Shown in pieces: positions 10,575 through 24,013 of a stretch of 64,000 nt of DNA. A program made the position numbers and the translations under genes. Position 1 is the stretch's first letter. The number at the start of each line of letters is the position of its first letter. The notes beneath the pieces were generated by a model. It worked only from the letters and a program-made list of their open reading frames with translations, searched no databases and was not told the origin of the DNA. The stretch comes from Cornus controversa. Taxonomy: Eukaryota > Streptophyta > Magnoliopsida > Cornales > Cornaceae. The stretch is taken from the NCBI GenBank assembly GCA_026545225.1, contig CM048846.1, positions 18,836,501 through 18,900,500 on the forward strand. The letters run 5' to 3'.

Positions 10575-12252
10575 AGTTTAAGATGGTATCAACGCATGGT
10601 ATCAGAGTGAGATTGTCGATGTGAAGTGATGACGTGTAACTTAATCACCCTCAACTTTTGGGAGTTGAAAATCAGAGCGTGACAACATCAATAGTCGAAC
10701 GTCATTCTTTGTCAATCATAAATTGAAATGGTTAAGACATAAATAACCGAGCACCATTCTTTGTTAACTATGAATTTAAATGGTTAAGGCATGATCAACA
10801 AAATGCCAATTAAGAATTAAAATGACTCAGGTGTGACTAGCCGAATAGAACAAATCGAAATAGTCAAGAAACGACCCAACAAATGATAGTTCAAAACAAA
10901 TGGGGGCAACTAAGATTCCATCAAAAGAAACATGGACTAGTTCATTTCATATATTTGAACTACATAAACCCCTCAGGAAGGGGGTAATTACAAAAGAAGC
11001 AGAAAATAAAATTAAAAAACATTGGTGGCGTCGAGAAGGGGTATTTTCATCTTGAGTAAGATCATTGTACCAGGAGGATCGGCAGGACAAATACCTTTAG
11101 AAGATGGTACATCAAAGGACTTCAAAACCTCCAGAAGATCTCTCTCCACAATGCCAATTTTTGGATCTTTATAGTCCTAATCTGAAATACTCATCTCCAA
11201 GTCTTATTCATCAGGACCACCTGGGTATGCATAAGTATAGGCTTCAGTAGTCGCATCTTCAAAACAAGTCCTATATCTTCAGTATATTGGAGTTGTACTA
11301 TTCTGGACAACCTTTCGAACATAGCCCTAGCACCGGATTCGATTTTATGGATTCGCTCAATAAAGACTTGGTGTTAAGCTCAAACTCAAGGATTTTTGAC
11401 TCAGTGGCTGCCTTGTCAAATTCAGCAGCCTCCTTCTCCTTCTGAAGCTTATTGCATAAAGCTTTCCTCCTCTAAAACTCCTCCTAGAGGGCCTTGGATT
11501 CCTCAACCACCTCTAGCATAGCGGCCTTCAAATTAGCTTCAGCCTTTACCTTGAGGCTCATAGTCTTCTTCACCTTGTTCGCCGTTTACTCGACCGCCCG
11601 ACACATGGTCGTCATCCTGAACATATTCTAAAAACAGAAAGAATCAGTCTGAAAGTAAAGAAAGGAAGTTAAATAGAGAATTCAAAAGAATTACCCTCAG
11701 GGCTATGTTTGGGCAGGAGTACAACAAAGTGCTGAGAGACATTTCATTCATTCTCTAAGCCTCAATGGGAGGCTACATTCCCTTAACATAAGCCTTGAGG
11801 GATGCTTAATCTTTAAGGAGAGAATCCTTGGTCAAAATAGGAGTCTCACTAGCCTTGATCATCTTGGGAACCCATGGCTCAATTGACTTAGAAGAACCAG
11901 GAACGCTAGAACATACTCCTCTCAACTGGTGGCGGTAGAATAGGGCCGACCACAACGGATTTGCCAAAAGATGGAGAGGGTCCGACAGGAGTCCTAGGGA
12001 CTTTGGGAATTGGACCGTCGTGCTTGGTATGAATTACTAATGGTTTTTTAGGAGACTTCCTCTTTGCTAGTTCTTTCTGCACGTGCTTCTCTCGAAGAGA
12101 AGCCACAATCACTTTGTCCTGTTCGGACAGTGGCTTTTCCTTTCGGCTAGTGGTCACCGGTAGACTCATTTTCTTGACCTTCGAAACACTTTTAGAAATG
12201 GTTTTGAGAGTCTTCGGGTCCAGAAGAATAAAAAATTTAGCTGGTTTGTTCC
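10575..12252 (-). pseudogene. Left part of a split minus-strand repeat-encoded protein (gag-like, coiled coil)
   Basis: On the minus strand a frame runs from 12252 through 11906 (K/P-rich, MSLPVTTSRKEKP). After breaks it continues at about 11600-11390 with a heptad-like coiled-coil stretch. The end abutting 12253 is open, as if the protein continued beyond the insertion. The likely N-terminal part is at 31766-32472. The organisation resembles the gag-like ORFs of large plant gypsy elements, but I cannot name the family. The frame is interrupted by stops below about 11900. The rest, to 10575, shows no recognisable gene. Confidence 0.4.
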
Positions 12253-13900
12253 TGTAATACCCCAGAAATTTGGACGTTAATTATTTTTTTAAAAACTTGA
12301 ATTGCTTTATATTTTTCTAAATTCATGTGAAATGCCTTGTCTCTATATTTTATCATTTTATGTGAGTTGCTTTTCCTTTATATGCATTTTTTCATTTCAT
12401 GTGAATTGATAAGTTTGATTTTGTTTATCATTTTATGTGGATTGTTTTTGTCTTTATAGATTCCAATTATTTCATGTGAATTTCTCTGTTTTATTTTTTA
12501 TCATTTTATGAGAATTGTTTACTGATTGTGTATTGTCTAATTTAAATCTTTTAAATGCTTTAGATTGGGCTAGGGAGGAATCTGGGCTAAAATGGTTGGG
12601 CTAGGGACATGCTTAAGTTGATGAGCCAGGGCTATAGTTAGATTATTTTATTTTCTTTTATTTTTTAGTTTTTGGTTTTAGAAAAAAATATATAGAATAA
12701 TAATAATTAAGACAAAAGAAAATAAGAGGCTAGGGTTTCTGCCATTTGCTTGACGCACAGAAACCAAAAGAGTAAACGAAAAATAGAAAGGAGTGAATGA
12801 AAGATTGGGTGAACGAGTTGTTGAATCGTCAAAGAGGCAAGTTTGATTCTTCTCTTCCCCTTTGAATCCATATGCATAGTCTAGGTTTAAGGAGTATGTT
12901 TATATGAGAAATTTGTATATAATTGTATGTTTATTTTCTGTTGCTTCCTGTTGATAAATTTCGTGAGAATTGATTATGCTAACTGTATATAGGAGTATAG
13001 ATTTATATATGTATGAATATATGCATATATATTTCATGTATGTGTATAATGTATAGAAAGTCATTCATGCATGAATTTGGGATGGAAATAAATGTTAATT
13101 CGTAAACCTTGTGGGTTGTGATTGTCCAATAAATGACCATTGATCCTTAGAAAAATAGATCGTTGATGAATTTGACTTTAATTTTTGAATTTTTGCAAAG
13201 AACCCTAGAACTTGTGAACTTGGGGGTTTCCGATTCGAGCCATTGTTGATAGGGCTTTTTGCACCAATGGGTAGAGGGGATCAAGGGAGAAATTTTGATA
13301 CAAAAATGGGGCTGAACGGAGGTCGGACAGCACCAGATCAGGCCAAAAAATCCTCCAGCGCGCTGGGGAAGACAACTCCAGCAGGCACGTGTCCCCCACT
13401 CATGCGCTGGCGCGTGGGGATGCGTTCGGCTGGCACCGGCATCGGCCGGTGGTCGGAAAGATATTTTTGGGTCCCACTCGCGGGAGCCCACCTCTGGGTC
13501 CCATATGGGCCCATTCCGAAGTATTTTGATTTTTTTTTAATTCTTGAAAATTTTGGAAAAACTTGAAATTTTGAAAAATCATTTTTTAAAAATACTTTTA
13601 TAATTCCAAAAATTCCCAAAATTTTATGTCAACTTCCTGGGATTTTAAGGAGCTTGGGTTTTAAATTTCATGTCAAAATGATTTTCTCTTATTTTTAAAT
13701 TGATTTTTAAAGTGTTTAAAAATTGCATTTTTTACCTTCTTTTATTTTAAAAAATACTTAGAAAATTTTAAAAATTTCCAAATTTTTACTGTAACCTTCT
13801 GGATGTTCTAAAGAGGTCATTGGGTTATGGGGCTTCCAAATTGTATTACCAGATATATAATTATTTATTTGTAGTAATGCTCTTTTTATTATTTAAAAAT
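12253..13900 (+). mobile_element. Chromovirus-like LTR, right end uncertain
   Basis: Starts TGTAATACCCC and is related in inverted orientation to the solo LTR at 28472-30998. Shared landmarks are a block rich in gggctaggga, a block rich in tatatatgcatata, a GC-rich patch at about 13380-13530, and a cttgggttttaaattt stretch. It lacks the expected terminal ...CA end and fades into the following element near 13900. Confidence 0.5.
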
Positions 13901-16095
13901 ATTTATAAAAGTAGAGCTAACTCTTGGTAACTACAGTGAGCACCTTCCAACTTCACAATATCTAGGAAAATTCTGTCTAAGGAGTGTGGACATACCGTCA
14001 TTAAGCAGGCCAAGTGCCTCTCCACACTTTCCTGGGAACTTTCCTGGTTGTGTTGTTGGCAGACCTTACCTGGTAATCCTCTAGTTACTTTAATAAAAAT
14101 AAATAAAAAAATTGTAGGAGTTGTAATTTTATTTATTTTTATTTGTTGAAAAAAATAAGAAACAAAAATTGCATTTTTTCATGCATAATATTGAACTTTT
14201 TATGTGATTACTAATGCTTCATTTTTGTTTAATGAAAAGTTAAAGTAAATCAATTCACTCTGATTAAGGTAATATTCTTCCAACCTTCTATTTGTGCTTA
14301 ATTGTTATTTTGTCTAACATTGAGGACAATGTTGAGTTTAGGTTTGGGGGTACAACATTAAATTTCTAAATTTTCAGAAAAATGTTAAATTTGCAATTTT
14401 TTGAAAAATGTTTTGTGAAAATGGTAATTTTCACACTATGATTTGATTGTTTTTTATATTAAATGTGTATAAATTTTTAAAATAAAATCTTTAAACTTTA
14501 GTACGTTAATAAGTTCTTAAAAGTTAAGATTTTATCCTTTCTTTCAATTAGAACAATTTCATGAATTTCTTAAACTCAGAAAAAAATAAAATTCACTAAA
14601 GCCCCATAATACGATTTGAAATTGATATGTGACTGCATGTTAAATTTCTGACGAATAAAAGTGGAGATTTAATCCAGTGAGGTATTGTACCATTCTTTTT
14701 ATTTTGAGGATTATATGCTAATCACTCTATTTTTTCTTGAATTTCACATAATTTTGTTGATTAGTCTCATTATTTCATTCTTTTGGTCAAATATTAAGAA
14801 TTCATCATGTTATGCCACATAATTTGTTTTTTGAGCTCATGTATGTTGAAGAACTATACCTATCCTTGAGAAAAGATTTTAGGTCATCTTTCATTGTTTG
14901 AGCCTTTCAAATTTTATTTTTCTTTCTCTTTCTTAGTTATAAATTACCACTTGTTAACCAGTTGAGCTTTTTGCCTATTCTTTCTTTTATAACCATATTT
15001 TTTACGGTTTTTCGAGAATGGATATGATAATCAGTGAAGCTTTTTGGTCTAGCCTTTCTTTTATAACCATTTTTAGGTTTTCCGAGAATGAATGTGATCA
15101 ATGTACAAGCGGGTGAAAAAAAAAGGAAAAAAAAGAAGAAGAAAAAGAAAAAAAAAAAAAAAAGAGGGAGTGTAATTGTTGATGAGATTTTGAGAAGTGT
15201 ATATAAAAAGAAGTGAAATAGAAAGTATTCAATTGACAAAATTTTGGAAGAAAAAGTTGAAAGTAATATGCTCTAAGTGAGTTAGTTCTTCCCAAACATT
15301 CTCGAATACACCTTACCATTATCATTATCACTTTTTTATCTTCCTTTTACCTAAAGTTACATCCTAATAAAAGTCCTTTTTGATCTTAAGGATAGTATAG
15401 TTCGGATATGGACATGACTGAGTTATATTATTGTGTGGTATAAATTCTTAATATTTGATATCCCTTTCATGAGACCAAAGCATTTTCTTGAAAAATTCGT
15501 TCTTTGTTGAAAATATGTGAGGTAATTTGCATTTGTTCTACATTATTCTACTCACATATACTTGAGTACAAAATTAGCCAATCTCTTAGTGTTCAATTTT
15601 GAGTGAAATATCATAAGTGAGATTTGAAATCAAAGCTAATTTTTTAAGAAAATCTAAAATGCAGTTGCTTTAAAATTGAGAAGTATATTATTGGTGGCTA
15701 TTCACGCACACACTCTGAGTCAAGAATAGTAATGAATTTTTTTAACTTTTGAATAGTATTTAATCTTTTCTTTTAATTTTTTATTTCGCACTACAGTGGA
15801 ATAATTGAGTTATTTTTGATTTATACACATTAATAGAAAAAAAAATCTTTGAGTGTTAATTACCATTTTTTGATGTTTGTGGGTATCATTATTGAAACTC
15901 TCACGAGGCTATAGCTCGTCCACTAGGGGTAACCTAGGAGTTTAAGGCCTTATTGCATATGGTAAATGCAATCGAAATAGCCTGCGAAAGTGGCACATCT
16001 TTAGTTAGGAGTTAAATAAAAGTAGCAGTTTTGTGCTCTAATATCTTTTGCTTGTATTTGCTAGAGGACTAGCAAAAGCTCGTTTGGGGGTAATT
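13901..16095 (+). mobile_element. 3' non-coding interior of an Athila-like gypsy element (element 1)
   Basis: No coding region. It contains a ttgaggacaatgttgagttt / gtttgggggtac stretch (14320-14360) that is paralleled at 26660-26705 in element 2, and ends in a purine-rich tract (cgtttgggggtaatt) just before an LTR start. This is the usual region between pol/env-like ORFs and the 3' LTR. The 5' half of this element is missing. Confidence 0.55.
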
Positions 16096-17280
16096 TGATA
16101 AGTGCACAAAACATGTTATTTTATATCTCAAAATAAGTCTTTAATTACTCTTTTACTTTATTTAAATATTCTTATCTTTGCATTTTGTGTTTTATAGGGG
16201 TTGATTTCCAAATAAGAAGAAAAGTAGCAGAAAAGGCCTAAAAAGGATATATATAGCCAAAGATAAACATCAGAAGAATTGTAGGAGAGATGGTATTCTG
16301 TGCAATCTATTTCATAAGAGGTCTCAAGTTCAAAACTTTGCAAAATACTTTTTTTGCACGGCCATGTCTGCAGTCCATAATTCAAATTAAAGATATGGAG
16401 ATCAAATATTAGATATTTAAATTCAAAATTTTGTATTTTGAATTTTTGTTTTTGAATTTTGTATTTCAAATTTTGTATTTTGAAATTTTTTTTTTGAATT
16501 TTGTATTTTAAATTTTTCCCACCTAAACCATTCCCCTTTAACTCTATAAATAGGGGGCCTTAGGGGATGGTGAAGGAAGTTAGAAATTATAAAAAAAAAT
16601 AAAGTGTAGTTGTAAATATTTTTTTGTATTTATTTTCTTTTCTTGTAAACACACCTCTCAAGGGAGTAATGAAGCCACTATAATGAAATATAAGTAAGTT
16701 CTTTATTTTCTTTTCTAATTTTTCCTCCCAAGAGCATTCTTCTACTCTTCTATTCTGGATTTTTATTTTCTAAAATTAGAGGGAGGATTCTTCGTGTTTG
16801 CCAAATAATGGTAATTCGAAGAATGCCTACCTCTATTTACCTAGCCAATGTGCATCAGATTAAGTAAATGAATGTCTCTTTTATATATAATCAAGTCATT
16901 CTTTTTTATTCCATATTTTCCTTCATCTTTTCAAGTTCTAATTGGATTGGTGAAGTGTATTGATTATTGGAGAAAAAATTAGATAAGAATATTAGAAAAT
17001 TTATTTTTGTTGATTCATGGTGGTGGATTCCCTTCCCTTGAGATTTATTTTATTATTATAGTTTTATTTATTCATTATAATTCCAAAATAAAAAATATTT
17101 TAAAAATAATAATTTTCATTCCATAAATTAGTGTGTGAATTTGAGTTCATTCGAAATCTCGCTTGAGAGTGGTTCGACCCTACTTACTGCTATACAGTTT
17201 TTAGTAAAGTTTTTGCAGGTTTTATTTTTGTACGAAGTGTAGAGAAGTAACGACAAACATCCAATAATCTACACTCGTCA
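16096..17280 (+). mobile_element. 3' LTR of Athila-like element 1
   Basis: Runs from TGATAAGTGCAC after a polypurine tract to ...ACTCGTCA, 1185 bp. A TATA box (tataaatag) lies at about 16545-16553. It abuts, without a gap, a truncated LTR of element 2, so element 1 appears to have inserted into that LTR. Confidence 0.65.
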
Positions 17281-18445
17281 GAGTGCATGTAAGCTGAAGC
17301 TATAATGCAAGAAGAAATCAAGTTTCAAAGTCAAGGAATTACGATGCATCATAATGGAAATTACCAGTACGATGCATTGCCGAAGCTTGCAGTAGACAAC
17401 TGTCAACAAAGATATTTTGCCCACTTTGCCACTTGTCACTAATCTTCTCCAAGAAACTTTTGCACGTGATTTTTTAGATATTTTGAGTTGAAATCAGATG
17501 TAAACACACTTTTGATCATATAGTTAGGGATAAAAAATATTTTGTATTGAAGAGCAATATTAGAGATTCTAGAGAGAGAAGTGAAGTTCTAAAGAGGGAA
17601 AGCTTCAAAGGAGGTTTTGACAAAACCTTGAAGACCAAATGGAGCTGGAATCATGTCTGTCTATGGAGTGTTTCATCACCATCATGATCAACTAACTCCT
17701 TCTCTAGGGTTTGGACACAATCCTAACCATGTAACTATGATCCATTTGTAATGAATTGGGGTACTTATGTGTATTTGTACTTAGCCTTGAGCATTGTCTT
17801 TAATACAAATTTACAAATTCTTTATGTTTATGTGTTTCAATTCATCTTTCTTGTCTTAAAATTTTAGGTTGCTTCACATGATTCTCAAACACTTATATTT
17901 CCAGAGGAACTATAAGTGATGGTTTTGTACCTATTTTCACTTTAACATGTGAACTCTTAACTTTTATAATCCATGATTAGAGAAGGTAATTTCATTACAC
18001 TTAAGTAATTAGGTTAATTTGGTTAGGTAGGTAAATTACGCCTATCGAATATGAATTACCGTTAGTTAGGGTTTATGTATCATTTTGATGATGTCGTTTA
18101 GGTAGTACTTGTGAAACACGTTATTTGTACACATTTATATGCATTATCCGATTTAGTACATTAGCATGGTTATGAGGTTAGTGGTGGCATTTAAGCCGTA
18201 GTTCTCTAACTTTTTTTCAAACTCTTTTCAATTATCGCATTTTCTATAATTCAAGTAGCTTAAGCAAACTAACAATCATCGTTTGCTAATTGAACTAGAA
18301 CCAATCTTCGATTATAATTTTTAAACCAACGTAGTCTCTGTGGGATCGACACCCTCTACATAGAGCCCTATCCTACCAAGGATTCATTCTATTGTGTGTG
18401 GTAAAATATAATTTAATTGCCAAACACAAAAGTAAGGACACATCA
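17281..18445 (+). mobile_element. 5' LTR of Athila-like element 2 (left end missing)
   Basis: Aligns with the 3' LTR of the same element from about 28059 onward and ends ...GGACACATCA, as that copy does at 31765. About 210 bp at its start are missing, replaced by element 1. Confidence 0.75.
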
Positions 18446-18475
18446 ATTTTTGGCGTCGTTGCCGGGACTACAGTT
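18446..18475 (+). other. Gypsy primer-binding site region
   Basis: tttggcgtcgttgccggga directly follows the LTR end. This is the primer-binding site signature typical of Athila-like Ty3/gypsy elements in plants. Confidence 0.75.
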
Positions 18476-18699
18476 TAATTGTTAAAATCATAAGATTGAG
18501 TCTAGTTTGATTTTTAACCTAACTTCTTCTTTAAATTTTTTAATTGTAAGTATTTTTCTTCTTACTTATAAAGTGCTAAATTTTAGGTATTTATCACTTA
18601 TTCAAAGCTTCGGGACTTAAGCTCGGATTCTTTGTGAGTATAGTATCCAATTCTTGCACTTAATTGTTTAAATTCTGTTTTTGTATATAATTTAGGAGT

Positions 18700-20237
18700 G
18701 TAACTTTTACATGCATGGTAGGAAATCCTTATCATTACCATTATTGCCTTGTGATCTTGAACTTGAACGAACTCTTAGACAACATAGCAGTATTCCTAGG
18801 GACCCTATATTGTTTAGAGAAACTAGGAGAGAAAATATGGCACATAATGATAATATACATGCATAGCAAAATTAGATCCTTCAACCACCACCCCCACCGG
18901 GTGTGGAGGTTCTTAGGGATTTCTATGTTCCAACTACCTATGCATCACCATCGTGTATTCGTTTCCCAAATGTGGCGACAAATCACATTGAAATCAAATC
19001 CTTCTTATTTATTTCCATGAGCTACTTAATGAAGACCCTTATAAACATATAGACGACTTCTTGAAAGTATGTTCAACCCTCTAGTTGAATAACTTCACGG
19101 AAGATGACCTAAGGTTTCGTTTATTATCCTTCTCACTCAAGGATAAAGTCAAATAATGGTTCAATTCCTTAGAGCCTCACTATTAACTCTTGGGCAAAAA
19201 TGCAACGGGAGTTTCTAAAGAAATACTTTCCAATAGAAAAGACTAGTGATGTGCGGAGATCCATCATTGATTTTTCTCAATGGGATGGAGAAGCCTTCCA
19301 TGAAATGTGGGAGAGAATGAAATACCTTTTGCGATTATGCCCACACCATGCTATTCTTAAATGAAAATTGGTACAAGGTTTCTATGATGGTCTTGGTGAG
19401 CCCCATAAGCAAATGGTAGATGCTGGATGTGGGGATGCGTTCTTTCTTAAAAGTCCCGATAAGGCATGGACTCTTTTTGAGAACTTGAGCAAAAATTCGT
19501 CTTAATGTTCTTCAATTGAAAGGAAGGGTAAGAATCTTGCTCCTTCCAATGCCACAACTGAGAGTATCTTTGAATTGCGTAAGGAACACGCAACCGAAAT
19601 TAAAATAGATGTTGTCTCTAAAAAACTAGACCAAATTATATTGGCGAGGACTTCTTTTTTTTCTCCTACTCCTTCGAGTTTCATTTCTACTCCTACACAT
19701 TATGTGTGTTCCTCCTGCTCTAGTCCCTCTCATTATATTAAGGATTATCCTCATGTGGGGCAATACCCCGAATTTACTCAAGAGCAAATGAATGTACTCT
19801 ATTTTAGGTCGGGCCAAAATTCTTATCAAAACTCTTATAATCCGGGTTGGAGAGATCAAACCAATTTTCAATATGGAAACCAAGGTCATTATCAAAATCA
19901 AGGACCTCTCGGACCTCAAAGACAACAAGGTCCATCCCAATTCCAACCTAGATCTTATCAACCAAATTCAAGTTTATACATTACTCCACCACCTCCTTCT
20001 CGAAATTCAAATTTTAAGGATAAGGTCTTGGCGACTTTAGGCAACCTTGAGTCTAATACTCAATTGTTGAATTCTCACTCTCAATCCATTTCAAAGCTAG
20101 AATCCCAAATGGGACAACTAGCGAATGCATTGAATAGAAGAGACGATGGGAGATTGCCAGGCCAACCGGTAGCAAATCCTAAAGGAGTACATGTAGTTGA
20201 TGAGTCTTCTTCTTTGTTGAATAATCATCAAGAATAA
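18700..20237 (+). pseudogene. gag of Athila-like element 2, degraded
   Basis: The retrotransposon gag domain is visible around 19190-19500: a WDGEAFHEMWERMKYLL stretch, then a CPHH motif, an FYDGL motif and a KAWTLFENL motif. After a stop at about 19502 the C-terminal region continues at 19575-20237, with a zinc-knuckle-like segment and a Q/N/P-rich stretch including a YNPGWRDQTNF motif characteristic of Athila gag. Frameshifts and stops (for example at 19362) break it. Known role of the family: capsid protein packaging the element RNA. Confidence 0.75.
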
Positions 20238-20633
20238 GCTCAATCAATTACAACCCTAAGAAGTGGTAGGATCTTAGAAAATCAAGTGGATAAGCTAAGA
20301 GCGAAAGAAAGTGAGCCATTTTTAAATCCAAATTGTCCTATTTTAAATCCAAATTTAGCTCATTCGATTCCAAATCCAAATGTTTCTTCTGAACATCCAA
20401 ATTTTGCAAAAGATAAAGGAAAGACTAATGAAGCTCATTTACCATCTCCTCCAAATCTAGAAACTTCATTTGAGCCTAGAGTTCCATTTCCATAGAGGTT
20501 GAGGGAGACTTCTCATTTTGGGAAGTAATGAGAGAAACTTTTGGATATGATAGAGATTTTCAAACAAGTTAAAATTAATCTCTCTCCTTGATGCTATAAG
20601 GTAAATTCTCCTATATGCTAAATTCTAAAGGAC

Positions 20634-21419
20634 TTGTCCACGAAAAAGCGTAAATCTAGGAACCAAGTTCCTAACAAAGTCTTTACCGAGCAAGTACGTT
20701 CCATCTTTCAACATAACACCCCTCCTAAATTCAAAGATCCGGGTGCCTCGATAATATCTTGTGTCATCGGTGACCAAGAATTCGAAAAGGCCCTCCTTGA
20801 TTTGGGAGCTAATGTTAACTTACTTCCTTACTCGGTTTATAAGAAATTAGAACTAGGGGAACTTAAACCAACCACGGTAGTTTTGCAACTTGTCGATCAT
20901 TCGGTAAAGAAACTACGTGGCATTATTGAGGATGTAATCATTCAAGTGGACACATTCTATTTCCTAATGGACTTCATAGTCTTTGATACGGAACTCGTCC
21001 AAAATCTTACTCGGCATATTTCGATCATTCTAGGTCTTCCTTTCTTGGCTACGGCTAACACTTGCATTAATTGCCGTACCGGGGTGACGGACATCTCATT
21101 TGGGAATATGAAGGTAAGGTTGAACATCTTCAATGCATCCCACCACACTTCCAATGACGAAAGCAAGTCCTTTTGTGTGGATGTTATGGATGAACTTGTT
21201 GAAGATGTGCTCCCTCACATCTTAACAAAAGATCCTTTAGAGGTGTGTCTAAGTCAATTTAATTGTGACAACTTTGAAATCGAGCAATCAATTCAAGACG
21301 TAAATACAATGCTAGATGTCAATGTTGTTAATGACTTTCCGAAATGGAAGGCACCAATAGAGTCTCTTCCTCCTCTTTCAAGCACTCCTCTAATTCCATC
21401 CCTTGTGTCTCCTCCATAA
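20634..21419 (+). pseudogene. Retropepsin-like protease region of Athila-like element 2
   Basis: A 261-codon open stretch with the aspartic protease signature ALLDLGANVNLLP (the usual DSGA/DTGA triad reads DLGA) and the downstream ILGLPFLATA motif. These are standard for gypsy pol N-termini. The D-L-G variant is common in the Athila lineage. Upstream pieces at 20286-20495 form the linker to gag. Confidence 0.8.
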
Positions 21420-21699
21420 TTTTAGCTTAAACCTTTACCGACTACTCTTAAGTATGTGTTCCTTGGCCCAAGTGATACCCTTCCGGTCATCATAGCTTCA
21501 AATCTAACAAATGACCAATAGTGTTCACTCATAACGGTACTTACGAAACATAAAGGCGCTATAAAGTGGAACGTTATCAATTTGAATGACATTGACCCTT
21601 CCATTTGTATGCATCACATACATTTGGAAGAGGATGCAAAGACCTCGAGAGAGGCGCAGTGTAGGTTAAACCCTAATATGAAGGAAGTTGTCATGAAAG

Positions 21700-22900
21700 G
21701 TGATTAAATTGCTAAATACCAGTATCAAATACCCCATCTTAGATAGCAAGTGGGTAAGCCCCACACAAGTGGTGCCAAAAAAATTCAGCATCACCGTGCT
21801 CTTAAATGAACAAGGAGAGTTAGTTCCTTAACGCACAACCACCAGATGGAGGGTGTGTATTGATTATAGGAAGCTAAATTATTCTACTAGAAAAGATCAC
21901 TTCCCACTTCCATTCATAGATTAAATCTTAGAGAGGCTTGCAGGCCAAAGTTTTATTTCTTCTTAGATGGATATTCCGGGTACAATCAAGTTGCAATAAA
22001 CCCGCAAGACCTAGAAAAGATAACCTTCACCTATCCATACAGAACATTTGCATATAGATGCATGCCCTTTGGGATATGCAATACACTATCGACTTTTCAA
22101 CGGTGAATGATGTCTATTTTTTTGCGTATGGTGGAGAAGTTCTTAGAGGTGTTCATGGATGATTTATCTATCTTTGGACCTTCTTTTGATTCGTGCTTTC
22201 ATAATCTTACATTTGTACTCAAGCGTTGTAAGGATACGAACTTAATCCTTAGTTGGGAAAAAGCCATTTCATGGTTCAAGAGGGTATTGTCCATGGGCAC
22301 ATTGTGTCCAAAAGAGGGATTGAAGTTGATAGAGCCAAGGTTGAACTCATTACTAAGCTTCCTCCATCTTCATCGGTGAGGGGCATTCGTTTATTCCTAG
22401 GCCATGCGGGATTCTACCGCCATTTCATCAAAGACTTTAGCAAGATATCCCACCCCTTGTGTCGGCTTCTTGAAAAGGACATTCCATTCCACTTTGATGA
22501 AGCGTGCCTTAAGTATTTTGAAACTCTCTGCACTCTTCTATCAACTGCTCCAATTCTAATCCCTTTAAATTGGACTCTCCCATTTGAGGTTATGTGTGAC
22601 GTATCTGACTTTCCTATGGGTGTTGTCTTAGGGTAACATGTAGACAAGTTACCGCATGTTATTTACTATATGAGTAAATCCCTTTTTGAAGCTCAAATGA
22701 ATTATACAACTACGAAAAAAGAGTTGCTTACGGTTGTTTATGCCTTGGACAAATTTAGATCTTATCTCTTAGGATCCAAGTTCATTGTCTACTCTAACTA
22801 TGCCGCTCTTAGGCATTTACTGGCCAAGAAAGATACAAAACCCCGGCTGATCCAATGGATACTCTTATTGCAAGAGTTCAATTTTGAGATCTGAGATAAG
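21700..22900 (+). pseudogene. Reverse transcriptase and RNase H of Athila-like element 2
   Basis: RT motifs appear in broken frames: FLDGYSGYNQV at about 21955, MPFGICN at about 22063 and the catalytic FMDDLSIFG at about 22155. The thumb region continues at 22253-22636. RNase H follows at about 22640-22894 ([20 protein letters not shown]) and then a VADHLSR motif. Several stops and frame changes make it inactive. Confidence 0.85.
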
Positions 22901-23135
22901 AAGGGTACCAAAAATGTGGTAGCCGACCACTTGTCTCGGATTCTCGTCGAGTGCCATCACAATCCAATTCCAGTTTGTGAATTCTTCCCGGATGAGCAAC
23001 TTTATAGGGTCACTCATGAGCAACTTCCTTGGTATGCTGACATAGTTAATTTCCTAGCTACTGGGAAGATTCCTTCCTCTTGGTCTAAATAAGAAAAATG
23101 ATCATTTTTTTCCCAAGTACATATGTACTTTTGGG

Positions 23136-24013
23136 ATGATCCTCATCTATTCAAGTAATGCCCCAATCAAATCATCTGCCGATGTGTTCCCGAGAGTGAG
23201 ATTCCTAGTAATCTTACTTTCTGCCGTACGCTTGAATCCGAAGGCCATTTCAGTGCTCGGAAGACCACTTCTAAAATTCTTTAATGTGTTTCCTTCTAGC
23301 CGTCTATGCATCGGGATGCATACTCATTCTACCGCTCGTGTGAGCGATATCAGCACCTCAGCACTATGTCCCAGAAGGATACGATGCCTTTGAACCCAAT
23401 CCTTATCATCGAGATCTTCGATATTTGGGGCATCAACTTCATGAGCCTGTTTACACAATCTTTTGGTTTTGAGTTTATACTCATGGCGGTGGATTATGTA
23501 TCTAAATAGGTTAAGGCCTTGGCTACCAGGACCAATGACCACGCAGTCGTGGGCAAGTTCATTCAAACGAATATCTTTAGTCGTTTTGGGACACCATGTG
23601 TCATAATCACTGAAGGCGGAAAATATTTTTACAATCGGTTCCTACGAACCTTACTACTCAAATACTCCATTTCCCATAAGGTTGCTACACCTTACCACCC
23701 TCAAATGAGTGACCAAGTAAAACTATCTAAGAGGAAAATTAAGCACATCTTAGAGAAGACGATTCACCCCGATCGCAATGATTGGTTACAATGTCTAAAT
23801 AACGCATTGTGGGCGTACCAGACTGCTTATAAAACCCCGATAGGCATGTTACCGTATCGGCTCATATATGGTAAAGCCTGTCACTTACTGGTTGAGCTTG
23901 AGCACAAAGCCTTTTGGGCTATCAAGAAATTCAATTTCGATATAAAATTGGCTAGCTCGAATCGAAAACTTCAATTGAGTGAATTGGAGGAATTACAGAA
24001 TGACGCGTACTAA
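23136..24013 (+). pseudogene. Integrase of Athila-like element 2
   Basis: A zinc-binding remnant (YRSCERYQHLS) at about 23325 is followed by the core with DIWGINFMSLF (first catalytic Asp), an altered second Asp region ([10 protein letters not shown], where D is replaced) and a [17 protein letters not shown] stretch. The C-terminal [11 protein letters not shown] motif is at about 23850. Stops at 23507 and the altered catalytic position mean loss of function. Confidence 0.85.

Noticed and set aside
10589..10603. tggtatcagag, resembling an initiator-tRNA primer-binding site
   Set aside because: No LTR end precedes it; the upstream DNA is the NLR-A flank. It may be a fragment, but cannot be assigned.
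13147..13619. Several overlapping open frames on both strands
   Set aside because: They sit in the GC-rich patch of an LTR; a related patch in the solo LTR at 29770 gives different peptides. Open by composition, not by coding.
14937..15331. Minus-strand frames with long Phe/Ser runs
   Set aside because: They translate an A-rich/GAA tract of a retroelement's non-coding region.
18715..19020. 101-codon frame with His-rich segments at the start of gag
   Set aside because: It is an off-frame reading of the degraded gag N-terminal region; no independent protein.
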